Of a DNA stretch of 64,000 nt, positions 1 through 10,608 are shown one piece after another (position 1 is the stretch's first letter; each line of letters starts with the position of its first letter). Source of the DNA: Xenoacremonium recifei (Eukaryota > Ascomycota > Sordariomycetes > Hypocreales > Nectriaceae); NCBI GenBank assembly GCA_012184525.1, contig WOFQ01000049.1, forward strand, positions 1-64,000, given 5' to 3'. Under the pieces are notes generated by a model that did not search any database, was not told where the DNA came from, and worked only from the letters and a program-made list of their open reading frames with translations. A program made the position numbers and the translations under genes.

Positions 1-127
1 GGAGTTCTTCAATCAGTAATTAGATTAGCTGTATTCTATTCAATGCCTTTGACTGTTATATGTGTCTTGTTATACGTGAGTGTTGTGTGTGTATGCTATA
101 TATTCTGCTTACATAATAAATTTTAAA

Positions 128-184
128 TGCACCGGTACCGGTGCACTCATATCACGTTATCTTATTTGCACCGGTACCGGTGCA
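128..184. repeat. Two copies of an 18-bp perfect palindrome
   Basis: The sequence TGCACCGGTACCGGTGCA occurs at 128-145 and again at 167-184, identical and each its own reverse complement, with 21 bp between them. Transporter homology on the minus strand stops about 10 bp to the right of the second copy, and the DNA to the left (1-127) is AT-rich with no readable protein. This placement suggests the end of an inserted element or a rearrangement joint. I do not recognise the element. Confidence 0.7.
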
Positions 185-194
185 CGTATTACTC

Positions 195-808
195 CCCCAG
201 GTTTGACCACTAGTTACATAACCAGCAATAAAGGGGCCCAAGGAAACAGAGATTTGATAGGACCAAATGTAGATGCTGTTCAAAGTCCCACGCTGATGAA
301 CAAAGAAGACATCAGCAATAGTCATCTGTACTATAACTTCAGAAAGAGCTCCGAAGACAGCAAGCAGGGCATTGCTCAAAAGAAGATCAGGCACATTATG
401 GATCCTTGCTGTCCAGATACCAACTCCACATTGAGCCAAGGAGCTGATAATTTACAATGGCCGACGACCAAACTTGAGAGCAAATGGAACCAGAAAGACG
501 GCGCCGATCGCAAGGAACGCCGAACCAATAGCATAGCTATCATTCAGTTGCTGGTCTGTAAAGCCCAACTCCTTTTGCATTGGTCCCCAGGTTGGGCCAG
601 AAGAATTGATAGTTTCAGAGACCATGAGAACGTAAAAGGTGACGAACGCAAAATTGACGTATTTACGCCGGCTTGACCAGTTCAAAGGATCATTGGGGTC
701 GTCTGTCGGTTGTGGCTGGAGGACAATGTGGTCCTGGTCCGAAGCGTCGAGATCGTTCAAGAGCACAGTTCCCGGAGGAAACACGTCAGTGCTTCCAGTG
801 AGGGGCAT
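195..808 (-). pseudogene. Decayed 5' part of a DHA1-type MFS transporter
   Basis: The remnant begins with a cytoplasmic tail containing DPNDPLNWSSRRKY, a hallmark of fungal DHA1 drug/polyamine:H+ antiporters. It continues through the first transmembrane helices, with GRRPL of the MFS signature loop, to about residue 200. The codon after GRRPL is TAA, where the family has a tyrosine, and the reading frame then continues unbroken with homologous sequence (AQCGVGIW), so this is an in-frame nonsense mutation. The 12 nt that could be called GT...AG here are far too short for an intron. The last two thirds of the transporter are missing, cut at the palindromes near 185-195. An alternative upstream ATG lies at 886. 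It should make no functional transporter. Confidence 0.8.
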
Positions 809-1175
809 TTTAGGAAACCTTTCGTTGAGAGAGATCGTTTCTGCAGAATTGCGAAAATGAAGATGTTGGAGAGAAATGGTCCCCAAGTCCCGCTACGTCC
901 GTTAAATAATTCAGATTTTCTTTCCATCAGGCCCTCTAAGTGCGTTCTTGACTGATCGCGTGATGTAGCGGCGAGATGCTCAATTAATGAAGGACCAAGC
1001 CAAACTTGGCAACTTTGATGGCCACCCTTCCCCTCACGCCCTACGGAGTAGATAACAGAAGAATGGCCCGTTGACAATTTTGTCGGCTCAAACTCTCCGA
1101 GATGAGCAATTAAAACTTTGAAAACGACCTTTTCCCCCGCACCCGAGATACTAGAAGATTGGGCTGTTGGCTGTT

Positions 1176-1201
1176 ATCGTCGGCTGAAATCGTCGGCTGA
1201 A
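1176..1201. promoter_or_regulatory. Tandem 13-bp repeat with CGG triplets in MFS promoter
   Basis: ATCGTCGGCTGAA is repeated twice head to tail, about 295 bp upstream of the transporter start at 1496. It places two CGG triplets in direct orientation 13 bp apart. Direct CGG repeats are typical of Zn2Cys6 binding sites, and a Zn2Cys6 gene lies next to this transporter. The role is inference. The rest of 809-1495, between the decayed and the intact transporter, shows no gene. Confidence 0.35.
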
Positions 1202-1495
1202 AGTTCCCGATGCTCTTAGTCTTGGTACGCGGGCTGGCGGGCCCTGCCATAGACACGTATGGCTAGCACCCTGCACAGCTGCAACTCCTATCATGTTCCC
1301 TCGCTACAGTTAGGTGGCCGAAGGCAGGGCCTGGCACGAGGATTCTGCAAAATATAAATGACTTTCGTCTCAAGAGTGAGACTCCATCTAGCTCCAAGAC
1401 TGAGCAAAACAACAATTGGGTCCTACGTGTGGCATCCTCTCCTTTCGTCGCTTCATATCTGGGAATACTTTACGGAACTGACAGCAATTAGCAAA

Positions 1496-3393
1496 ATGGC
1501 TGAAGTTCCCCTCGCAATCGCTTCTCCGGGGAAGAGTACGAATGATGGCACCGACATGATATCTCGGCTCAGATCAAATGAAGAGCACAAAACTGCCCAA
1601 GTCGTCATCAGTACGGATAGAGAGAAGTTGGACATTGCAACAGAATTTCTGCTTTACAACGAGCCTAAATATATCGGCTACTCTTCAAAGGAGGCGTCAA
1701 AGGTTCGGTGGAAGATCGATTTACGATTGGTGCCTCTGCTGTTTGTGACCCAAACGCTGTGCGCTATTGATGTATGTGACATGATTCACGGTTCTCTTTC
1801 TGAAATATGAGATTGATCGATTGAATAGAAAATCGCCATTTCCAATGCTGCTTTATATGGGATGAAAGTCGATACTCACCTGTCGGGAGAACAATACAGC
1901 TGGGGTAAGGTAATGAATCCAGATGCTGTTAGCCTCTGCTGATTTGAGGTTATTCAATAGTCGGATCTATCTTCTTCTTTGGTTATCTAATTGCCGAATT
2001 TCCCGGCACTGCCCTCATCCAGAAACTTCCTGTTGGAAAAGTATCAGGCGCTCTGATTATCGGCTGGGGATCAGTTACAATGGTCATGGCTGCTTGCCAG
2101 AATAGCGCGGGCTTGATGGCGGTGAGGTTCCTACAAGGGGCTTTTGAGGCACCTATCGTGCCCGCAATGTCAATCATCACAGTCATGTGGTATACGAAGA
2201 AAGAACAGCCAGTGCGAGTTGCCATATGGTATTCGGGGTTCTCCTCTGTAAGAGTCACGATGGTCATATCAGCAAGCGATTGGTAATAATATGTGGTGCA
2301 CATTAGGTCTTTACTGGCATCATCTCATACGGCGTCGGTCAGACACACACCAAAATAGCCCCCTGGAGACTCCTATTTCTTATTCTTGGAGGCTTCACCC
2401 TGTTATGGGGAGCATTCATTTTGATTTACCTTCCTGATAGCCCCCTAACTGCACGTTTCCTCACGGAAAAAGAAAAGTTCATTGCTTTACATCGGATCAA
2501 GTCAAACAAGACCGGGATCGAGAACAAGGTAAGCGCCGAAACATTTTCATTAAGAAATGATTTTTAACTGGAGTCATAGACAATTAAATGGTATCAGGTT
2601 AAAGAGTGTCTTACAGATCTACGAACATATCCACCAATCTGTTACGCCATTGCAGTGAACTTCATTAACGGAGCCGCAGGCGTCTTTGCAGCTCAAATCG
2701 TGTCCAGCTTTGGCTACGGGCCTCTGAACACCATGCTCCTCTCCATGCCAACTGGGCTCTTCATGACATTTGGAGCATTGCTGGTAGCTATTCCGAACAT
2801 GTGGCTGAAGAACATGCGCATCAATCTCTGTGCAGCATCGGCAATCGTACCACTCGTGGCGTCTCTACTGGTCAAACGTAAGTGGCAATCCGATCAAGGT
2901 GGTGGTTTTTGTGTGATTCTGACAGACTTTTCAATAGATTTACCGGAGGGGAACAAAAAGGGGCGCCTCGTATCATATTATTCTATGTTCTTTTTCTGGG
3001 CTGCATACCCATCTAGTAAGGAACATTGCATGTATGGGGGTTTACGAACGCTAATTCTCTTCAGTGCTCTCCCTTGTCATGGCCAATACCTCGGGTCATA
3101 CTAAAAAAGTCACCATGAACGCCATTCTTTTCTTTTCCTACTGTATTGGGAACATAGTGGCGCCCCATTTCTGGATTGCTTCTCAAGCTCCGAATTATCC
3201 GGTTGGTTTCAATTCATGCATTGCCGGAGCTGTCATTTCATTTTCCATGTTAGTGGTCTATGGCATCATTGTTCGCTGGGACAATTACAAGAAAGATAAA
3301 GTCCACGGTGGATTCGACGACGGTATGGAAAACGTCGAGGATCAGCTTGACATAACCGACAGGGAGAAGAGGTCTTTCAGATATGTATACTAA
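1496..3393 (+). CDS. MFS transporter, Dal5/allantoate permease family
   Basis: Probable plasma-membrane proton symporter for an organic anion or small nitrogen/sulfur compound (anion:cation symporter family, as Dal5 and Tna1). Seven exons fit: 1496-1771, 1829-1904, 1961-2247, 2307-2528, 2580-2877, 2938-3015 and 3065-3393, summing to 521 codons plus stop. The soluble N-terminus is followed by VRWKIDLRLVPLLFV at helix 1, then GEQYSWGVGSIFFFGYLIAEFPG, the helix 4 region VRFLQGAFEAPIVPA, a central loop with PDSPLTARFLTEKEK and NKTIKWYQVKECL, and helices 7-12. These are the usual family landmarks. The start was chosen at 1496 because the upstream in-frame ATG (1358) would add a 46-residue leader without family resemblance. 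It sits head-on to the regulator gene downstream. The substrate cannot be told from sequence. Confidence 0.88.
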
Positions 3394-3587
3394 CGCTAGT
3401 AAATTTGCATATTAAGTTCAGGTTCCCGAGGCGGTCAGTGGTAGATGGAATTTATATCTAGAACTTCGGCTCTTAGCATGATGCCAATGTTGCAATGCTT
3501 GCTAGCCAAGGCGTAACGCAACTTTCTCTCTACAGGGACATGAAATTAACATGTTAACTCCAGCAGCTTTATGGATAACTGCAAAGC

Positions 3588-6039
3588 TTAAGGCCAGTCT
3601 TCCCCTAAAAAGAGCACATCAGGTTCTCCAACAACAGGTTGTTCCCATGGCCTGAAGCTGTGTGTAGAAGGAAACACGTTCCAATTCCAGTCCCACTCAA
3701 TACCAGTCATATCAGCTCCGGAATTGAACGTCGTATAAGGCCTTGGACCGTATAAACCGCCGGAATCATCTGCCCCTTCAGTGGATGCTGTGTCGCCCGC
3801 GAACTCGTTGATTATTCGCGTGAAGTCCATTAAGGTATCCATTCCTGCACCAGTACTGTCATTACCCAGTGAGTCAAGAACGGTTCGGGTCTCCTCATCA
3901 ATGATACCCTCAATCGCTCCCTTAGCATTGCACTTTTCCTTGACTATGAAGTCGAAGACTGTGCTCTTGACTCGCTCAAAGACCTTCCGATATTTAAGGG
4001 CCGGGCTCCATCGTTCAGTCAGGACGTAAAGCATGATGCTGCAATTCGTCACGGCCTCTCGATGATTCGAAATAAGTAGATCGTGGGGGGATCGCCATAT
4101 ACAATAGATCAGAGTCAGGCCTAATATATCCGGTTAGAAGGAAAAGCCCGGACGGCAAGAAGATCGGGACTGCTTGCCAGCCAGAAAAAGTCTTTGCGTC
4201 GCTTGAGGAGTGTAGCAGATTGACGAACTGTAGTCGTGTAATTTCTTGTAAGCCTCGCACACTCCTGCACAAGCATCTGCGCAGATAGCTAAATACTCCG
4301 GGTCCACAACGGCTTGGGATATCAGAGGAAAAAGTAGAAATCGTTTGGCAGAATGATATTGTAATAGCTGTGACAAAATCAATACCTGTTGAAGTAACAT
4401 AGAACCAAAGAAATCACACGGTCAAGCCTTACATATGAGCCTTTCAAATGCAAACGAGCATAGGATGGTTTCCGTCCATTGTTCAGGCCCTGCAGGCTTG
4501 AAGGGAGTGCTTCTGGCGTACTTGGAGAAATGGCCAGCCACCCATCAAGCCTTTTCAAGTAACTATTAATAATATCGCAGCAAGGTGGCGTGTCTTTGTC
4601 GACGCGGTAGATTTCATGTTGAATTTCCGAGCCAATTCTTTTAATTCGGAGCAGGTGAAGGAAAAATGTCAACGTAGTAGGCGGATTGGTAGGCGTGTTA
4701 GGATCGTGGTTCGCTGCAGAGAAGAAGTCTTCTAGCCGTGTACTTGACTCGGGCATTTCTAGAGGAAACTGTAGACAGGGTAGTGAGTAAAGTGAATTAT
4801 CATCAAACGGATATGCCGATTACCTACCTCTGTATCGATGTCGCGATCAGAAATTGTCGGTGGGCGCCCCGTCCCAATAGTTATTTCCCGGTCAAATAGG
4901 TAGCAAGTCCAGAAGAGACGTTTGTCCAATTCTGCAGACAAACCGGAGCGGCAGGCTGAGGACTTCCTATGAAGTCCCAATGCGATACACAACCTCATAG
5001 CCAGGCCGATCATCATCCTAGGAGGCCAAGGTTAGTGTCCATACATAGCCAGTGTTGAGAAGATAGTCGCGAACCAAGGACCAGGGTTTTTTGGGGCCCT
5101 GAAGCAATAGAATGCGGCCATGGCTAGGAAGATAATGGATCTTCGATCTGAGTATTGGATGATAAGATCTCGGTACTCCATGGCGGCTTCATAGTGCGCA
5201 TCGGCGTTGACACTGGTGCCTTGGCCTGACTATATTCTAGTCAGCGCCATTATCTTACATTAGTAGAGGATGTAGGTAGGGCATTATCATACAAACTTAA
5301 GCATCAATCCACCAATCGCATATGTAAGATGCATCACGCAGGTCTCAAACGGTGCAGCTAAGGTCATTCTGTTATTGTGCCAGTCAATCAGTCGGATAGA
5401 ATGTATCAACGGATACTGAATGGATACATGTTCCATGTACGAGCTGAAGTATTGGTTGACTTCATGATTGGCAAAGCTGGTCGTCTTGGGCAAGCGTCGT
5501 AGTTCCGACTCGGATGACGGTATCATTGCAGCAGGAGAAGCAGCCTGTACATTAGAAGGTTCCACGACTGTCAGGCTATGATTAGCTACCGAAGGATCTT
5601 CTTCTTCGGAGAAAACTGCTCGGGCAGAGTTTCGGTTATGAACGATCGAACCAAGCATCCGACCCAAAGCCAGGTTCGAAGCACCTCCAATATAGAGGCC
5701 GGACGAATGCAGAGCCAGGTCGCGAACTACGGCTGACAAAGAGTCCGAAACTTGCTCAGTAGATGAAGATTTCTCCCAGTGATCCTCTGCCACCCCTTGG
5801 AGACCATCGTCTTGGAAACGGCTTTCCAACTCCGCCACCCGCTCCTCTAAGGCCTTGATATACAGCCTTTGCTCGGCTTTGCGAACCGGTCTGGAAGCAA
5901 CGTAACAGCACTCAGAGCGACTGCGCCGGCAGTTGGAACATGCAGGCTGATGACCGTCGCATTTTTGTTTGCGGCCTTTGCATCGTTGACAGGCCAATGT
6001 CGCTCGCGATTTCGAGGGGCCCTTAGGTAACGACGACAT
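3588..6039 (-). CDS. Zn2Cys6 transcription factor with fungal_trans domain
   Basis: Nuclear DNA-binding regulator, probably of the flanking transporter and monooxygenase. Six exons on the minus strand fit: 6039-5293, 5229-5075, 5017-4828, 4768-4433, 4385-4178 and 4120-3588, summing to 722 codons plus stop. Residues 16-45 form the binuclear cluster (CQRCKGRKQKC...PACSNCRRSRSEC), followed by a linker and a short coiled coil (YIKALEERVAELESR). The middle region carries the fungal-specific activation-domain signature (MIGLAMRLCIALGLHRK, FWTCYLFDREITIGTGRPP). The intron at 4121-4177 appears to use a GC donor (G|GCAAGC...ATTAG|GC). Only this junction joins FLAG to LTLIYCIW and closes the frame. The pathway is inferred from neighbours alone. 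Confidence 0.88.
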
Positions 6040-6917
6040 GACTTCTAAATGTTGGTAAAGCGTGGTGCTTGGGCCGAAGGCTGGTCGGGATCAGAGGCCG
6101 CACAGCCGCGTCCAGGAAAGCGTATTGGCATCTGATATAGGTTGGTAGATGCGAAAACCGTTTCGGAGGTGAATGGTGATTCGGTTTGCTAGCATTCAAT
6201 GATCTCGACAATGAGCAATAGCACAAGAAAGGGATAGAAGAGACAAGAAGATAACTTACACTGCCCTCGAGTGATTGGGGGCTTGAGAGGAGAAATTTGT
6301 GGAGAAGAAAGCATCACACGTGCCCTGGCACATGACACTTGCGCTGACACATGGCATGTGGATGTGAAGACTTAAATGAAGTGCAAAACAGAAGATCGGG
6401 TTTATTCAATGAAGCCTCAGGCAGAAACTAAAGCTATAGCATAATGCTGTATGCGCTTATATCGAAACATTCTCTTTACCCAGTACCTGTAAGTCAAAGC
6501 AAGACTCTTTGTTGAGCGGGATGAGGTCATCTTCGGTCGAGGTCGTCCGACCGGGATAGAATGTTTGGGCATGGGTGTTCGGCAACTTTGTCCCGATACA
6601 AGGAGGTCCCGCCCTTGCACTCGTGCCGTAGATGTTGGCTCCAACTTGCAAGCTTTGGCATAAGACAATTTCTGATTTTGGAGTCAGATCCTAGGAAGAC
6701 TTTGAGCAGGCAATTGCAAATATGTAAGCCAAATATGTAAGCGGCAAAAACGTTCCGAGAGAAGAATGCTGCTACGAATATGGAGTATGTTGAGGTATAA
6801 GAAGCCTGCCAATTCGCGTCGACGTCATGCATCAACACAAGTTCAACCTTGATTCTCTTGAGGTTTCTTTTTTAAACTTCTTTCAATCTTCAATTAGCAT
6901 CGATCCTTTAGAATACA
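6040..6917. promoter_or_regulatory. Divergent promoter between regulator and monooxygenase
   Basis: This 0.88 kb stretch separates two divergently transcribed genes and has no convincing coding sequence. At 6534-6553 the arms CGGTCG and CGACCG form an inverted repeat around an 8-bp spacer, an arrangement (CGG...CCG) typical of dimeric Zn2Cys6 binding sites. Autoregulation and co-regulation through it are inference. Confidence 0.45.
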
Positions 6918-8575
6918 ATGGCGTCGAACAGTCTCGCTCCCTCTAAGAAGAAGCAGATCCAGCTGAACTTCCTCGAAACTGCCTGCGTCGGGGGGAATGC
7001 ATTCATCGGACAATGGAAGTAGGACGAGAAAAATTGATATCTTGGGTGGGTTTTATGAACTGATTGCTTTTAGGAATGGGCCAAATGAGGCTGGCCGGCT
7101 GAAGAGTCAGATCGAATATTACATCTGGTTGGCTAAGATTGCCGAGAAGGGTAAAATCACTTCTGTCTTCTTCGCAGATTCCTACGGCGTCAATGATGTA
7201 TATGGAGGCAATACCGATGCCACGTATCGAGGCGGCTGTCAAGTTGCCCAACTTGACCCCATGGTCTTAGTCTCTGCCATGGCCGCTGCGACGAAGTCGG
7301 TGGGCTTCGCTGTGAGCGCCAATGCTGTCTATCTGACACCGTATATAATGGCAAGGACGTTTTCGACATTGGACCATGTTACTCGTGGTCGCGTTGGTTG
7401 GAATATTGTCACGGGATATACGAACGCTTCGGCGAAGGCTATGGGGTTTGATCATATCATGCCTCATGATCAGCGTTACCAGAAAGCAGAGGAATTCCTT
7501 GACCTGTCTTATCGGTAAGTGTCAGATGTCCAACCCGTTTACTCTCTTACTGAGCCAGGATCTTAGGCTTTGGGAAGGGAGCTGGGATGATGATGCAGCG
7601 AGATTCGACGTCGAAGAAGACATCGCGTACGATCCAGAACGAATCCATCGTATTGATTACGAAGGTAAATACCATCGATTATCCGCCACGGGCCAAACGC
7701 ACCCATCGCCCCAACGCGTGCCAGCTTTGTTCCAAGCCGGAACGTCGAAATCTGGCATCGCCCTGGCCGGTGCCCACGCTGAGGGTCTGTTTTGTGGAAG
7801 TATTGATCCAGAGCATACTGCTAAGTATGTGAAAAACATCCGAGAGTCGGCGGTGAAGGCTGGACGAGATCCAAAAGACATCAAGGCATTTGCGGGATTG
7901 TCCATCTTCCTTGGACGGACACATGAGGAAGCGCAAGCTAAATACGATGCCGCAGAGAAGAATGCAAGTCCAATTGCCGGACTAGCAAAGTTTGGAGGCT
8001 ACACAAATATTGATATGAGCAAGTATCCCCTGGATGAGCCTTTCAATCTTGGGGATGCCCACACTCCAAGCGACAACGTTATCCAGGGCATCATTACTAG
8101 TTTCCAAGCCAGCAACACCAAAGAACAGTGGACGCCACGAAAGTTAGGCAGTAAGATCTCTCTTGGAGGCTTATATCCCATCACTATCGGCACTCCTGAA
8201 GAAGTAGCCGATTTTATGGAAGAATGGGTTGCCGCTACTGATGTTGATGGGTTCAACCTCTATTGTGAGTGTGGCAAATGACCAAGTCATATCCGAGACT
8301 AACTGTACCTGCCAGGGGCTTCACAGCCACAATCGTACGAAGATCTGGTAGAGCTTCTAGTACCAGAATTGCAGCGGCGCGGCATTTATTGGGAAGATTA
8401 TCCAGTTCCCGAGGGGACTTTGAGAGAAAATCTAAGTATGGGGAAGTACTCTTCTCGGCTGCCAGACGAACATCCAGCTGGAAAGATCAGGAAAGAAAGA
8501 GAGGCTAAAGGACAAGCTCAGAGAAATCCTGATATCAAGGCAAGTGACGTACGCTTTTGGGCAAAGGATTTATAA
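6918..8575 (+). CDS. FMN-dependent monooxygenase, NtaA/SnaA/DszA type
   Basis: Class C flavin-dependent monooxygenase of the bacterial-luciferase superfamily. It should need reduced FMN from a separate reductase and attack a C-N or C-S bond, as in nitrilotriacetate, sulfone or alkanesulfonate use. Four exons fit: 6918-7018, 7074-7514, 7567-8264 and 8316-8575, giving 499 residues, close to the fungal family length. Landmarks are an N-terminal beta strand QIQLNFLETACVGG, YYIWLAKIAEKGKITSVFFADSYG, SAMAAATKSVGFAVSANAVYLTPY, ARTFSTLDHVTRGRVGWNIVTGY, and near the C-terminus DFMEEWVAATDVDGFNLY. It is divergent from the Zn2Cys6 gene, with the MFS gene beyond, which suggests uptake and first catabolic step of one compound. 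The substrate is unknown. Confidence 0.88.
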
Positions 8576-8754
8576 ACTGTTGCAATTCCTGAAAGACAAA
8601 CTTAAAACGCAGAAAGGCCCGGAACTATCGGCTGATTGACACCGCCGACGCTTACTGTCAAGTCAAATTTGAGATGGGCGAGGGCAACCCCGTTCTTATC
8701 ATGCTGTCTGAGTTAACAGAGCGGTAGTAGTTCATATTATACTTATTCATATTC

Positions 8755-8822
8755 CCTCAGCTGCTGCATCTTTGTCTGAGTAAACCGTCTCAATCTTGCA
8801 CGTACCTCGTCGTCCAATGTAC
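8755..8822 (-). repeat. Duplicated scrap of the APH-kinase 3' end
   Basis: About 65 bp here (ATTCCCTCAGCTGCTGCATC onward) match, with a handful of substitutions, the last coding codons of the APH-like gene at about 10634-10702. The match ends abruptly on the right. It is too short to function and marks a past duplication or a lost tandem paralogue. The interval 8576-8754 to its left shows no gene. Confidence 0.7.
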
Positions 8823-9408
8823 GCCCATACCACGTCTGTCTCCCACCAGCTTCCTACAGCTGCGAGTCGCGAGGCCTGGGAAATATCTCAGACTTTGATG
8901 ATAACTCCCTGGCGGACCAACTTATCCAGCAGCTGATTTTTGTTCTCGAGCTGATCAACAAAAACCCTGTGACTCACCTTGGTCCCAACCTTCACTTCAA
9001 CCAATGGGTACCTGGGTCCGGTTCTGCATCGTGGTCGTAAGGCTGGCTGATATTAGGCCAACCCGTAGCAACGAGCTCCGCGGCATCTATCATAGACTTG
9101 GGCAATACGATTGTTCCGTCCTTGCCCACTTCGACTACGGCAGCGGACTCCATGGCCTAACCATCTTGAACTGGCTCCAAGAACTCGAGCGCAATCATAT
9201 TAATTAAGTCGTTCGTGGTGATGTAGCCGAGGATATCCTTCACGCAGTCGTTGTTGACCAAATCGCTCATAGAGACAGGCGACGGGCCACTGGCGAACTC
9301 GTAAGGGACGAGAATATTCTCCCCTGGGACGAACTTAAGGCTGAGATCAAGCGGGTCGATCGAAACTGGCCGGACCCATTTACCGGGAATGGTCTTCAGC
9401 TTCATCAT
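8823..9408 (-). pseudogene. Decayed gene of unknown family
   Basis: Read on the minus strand from an ATG at 9408, 83 codons look protein-like (VRPVSIDPLDLSLKFVPGEN, SDLVNNDCVKDILGYITTND). A stop follows at about 9157-9159, after which the same frame continues with plausible sequence (VVEVGKDGTIVLP). Near 9000 the coding signal shifts frame (VEVKVGTKVSHRVFVDQLEN) and meets another stop. I do not recognise the family. No GT...AG pair of believable length repairs the stop, so I call it a pseudogene. An unrecognised gene with unusual introns is possible. Confidence 0.4.
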
Positions 9409-9612
9409 CTAGTACGGGTTATTCTTCTTCCGTCTGACAACGGCTCCATGTCAGCACTGGCTGTAGCAATCAGGGTCACAATCCTTCAAAGAACTGGTTC
9501 AGATCCTCCAAGCAACTCTCGGAGGGAAAGCTGGCTCGGTCGTATTGGATATACACCTAGCAGCGAAAGAAAGGTGTCCAGCCCAATATCGCACGGGTTT
9601 TCTACCTCAAAT

Positions 9613-10608
9613 ATGTCCTCGTCCGAGACTGGACTGTCTCCACGGGAATCCCGAATCATTGGAGCTCTGATCGGCCTGCATGCGGGCGACTCCCTCGGCG
9701 CCACCGTCGAATTCAAATCTCACGCCCAGATAGCACAGCGCTACCCAAATGGTCTTCGCGAGATCGTCGGCGGCGGGCCTTTTTCTTGGTCTCCTGGCCA
9801 CGCCACCGACGATACTGACATGACGCGAGGCGTGCTGCTCGCATACCGAGATGCCAAGCCCGGAGACGATGTCGCGCGTCTGGCAGCCGACAACTTCCTG
9901 GATTGGGAAGACGGAAACTGGCCCGATCGTACGCCGGGATTGCCTCCATTGGATATGGGAGGAGCTACGACGTTGGGCCTGACTCGCTACAGGGCGACTC
10001 GGGACCCGGACAATGCCGGAGCAGGCCAAGGATCGGCGGGGAACGGCAGCCTTATGCGTAGTCTTCCCACCGGTCTCTTCCAGCCAGACGCTGAGAAGAG
10101 AGTTGCCGAGAGCATCAGGATCAGCAAAATCACCCATGACGACGCTCGGTGCACTGTTGCATGTGCAACTTATAACGACATCGTAGCACATCTTATCGAT
10201 GGTAGACGACCCGACGACGCCGTAAAGGCTGGTGAAGCGACAGCAGCCAGGCTAGAAGCTTGGTCGCAGGATCTGGTCTGCAAAGCTGTGAAATTGGGAC
10301 GGACGCTCGATTTACCTATGCTCGCCCGGACAGGACCACCGCCGGAAATGGCTGGCAAATGCGGCGGTTACGTATTGGAGTCCCTGAGTCTTGCCATAGC
10401 CGCAGTCTTGGATCAGAGACCCCTTGAAGATGTTTTGGTTGATGTGGTGCGAGTTGGAAGAGATACGGATACTAATGCTGCTATTGCGGGTGGTCTGTTA
10501 GGAGCCAGGGATGGGTGCGCTGCTATTCCAGAGCGATGGCAGAGCAAGTTACAATTTGCCAATGAGTTTCGGGAAGTCGCTTTGAGTATCATGAAAGAGG
10601 AACATTAA
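9613..10608 (+). CDS. ADP-ribosylglycohydrolase (DraG/ARH type)
   Basis: Predicted hydrolase removing ADP-ribose from proteins or small ADP-ribosylated molecules, using two Mg2+ ions. The 331-residue single-exon protein has the family motifs in order: GALIGLHAGDSLGATVEF near the N-terminus, ATDDTDMTRGVLLAY (metal-binding aspartates), GSAGNGSLMRSLPTG in the middle, and GRDTDTNAAIAGGLLGA near the C-terminus (second metal-binding set). The start at 9613 places the first motif about 20 residues in, as is usual. An in-frame ATG at 9448 would add 55 residues of no visible homology. It lacks introns and is closest in style to bacterial DraG-like enzymes, so transfer from bacteria is possible. Its stop overlaps that of the convergent kinase gene by three bases. 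Confidence 0.9.
   Translation: MSSSETGLSPRESRIIGALIGLHAGDSLGATVEFKSHAQIAQRYPNGLREIVGGGPFSWSPGHATDDTDMTRGVLLAYRDAKPGDDVARLAADNFLDWEDGNWPDRTPGLPPLDMGGATTLGLTRYRATRDPDNAGAGQGSAGNGSLMRSLPTGLFQPDAEKRVAESIRISKITHDDARCTVACATYNDIVAHLIDGRRPDDAVKAGEATAARLEAWSQDLVCKAVKLGRTLDLPMLARTGPPPEMAGKCGGYVLESLSLAIAAVLDQRPLEDVLVDVVRVGRDTDTNAAIAGGLLGARDGCAAIPERWQSKLQFANEFREVALSIMKEEH

Noticed and set aside
439..455. Intron removing the stop in the left-hand MFS gene
   Set aside because: The only GT...AG pair spans 12 nt, and homology continues in the same frame on both sides.
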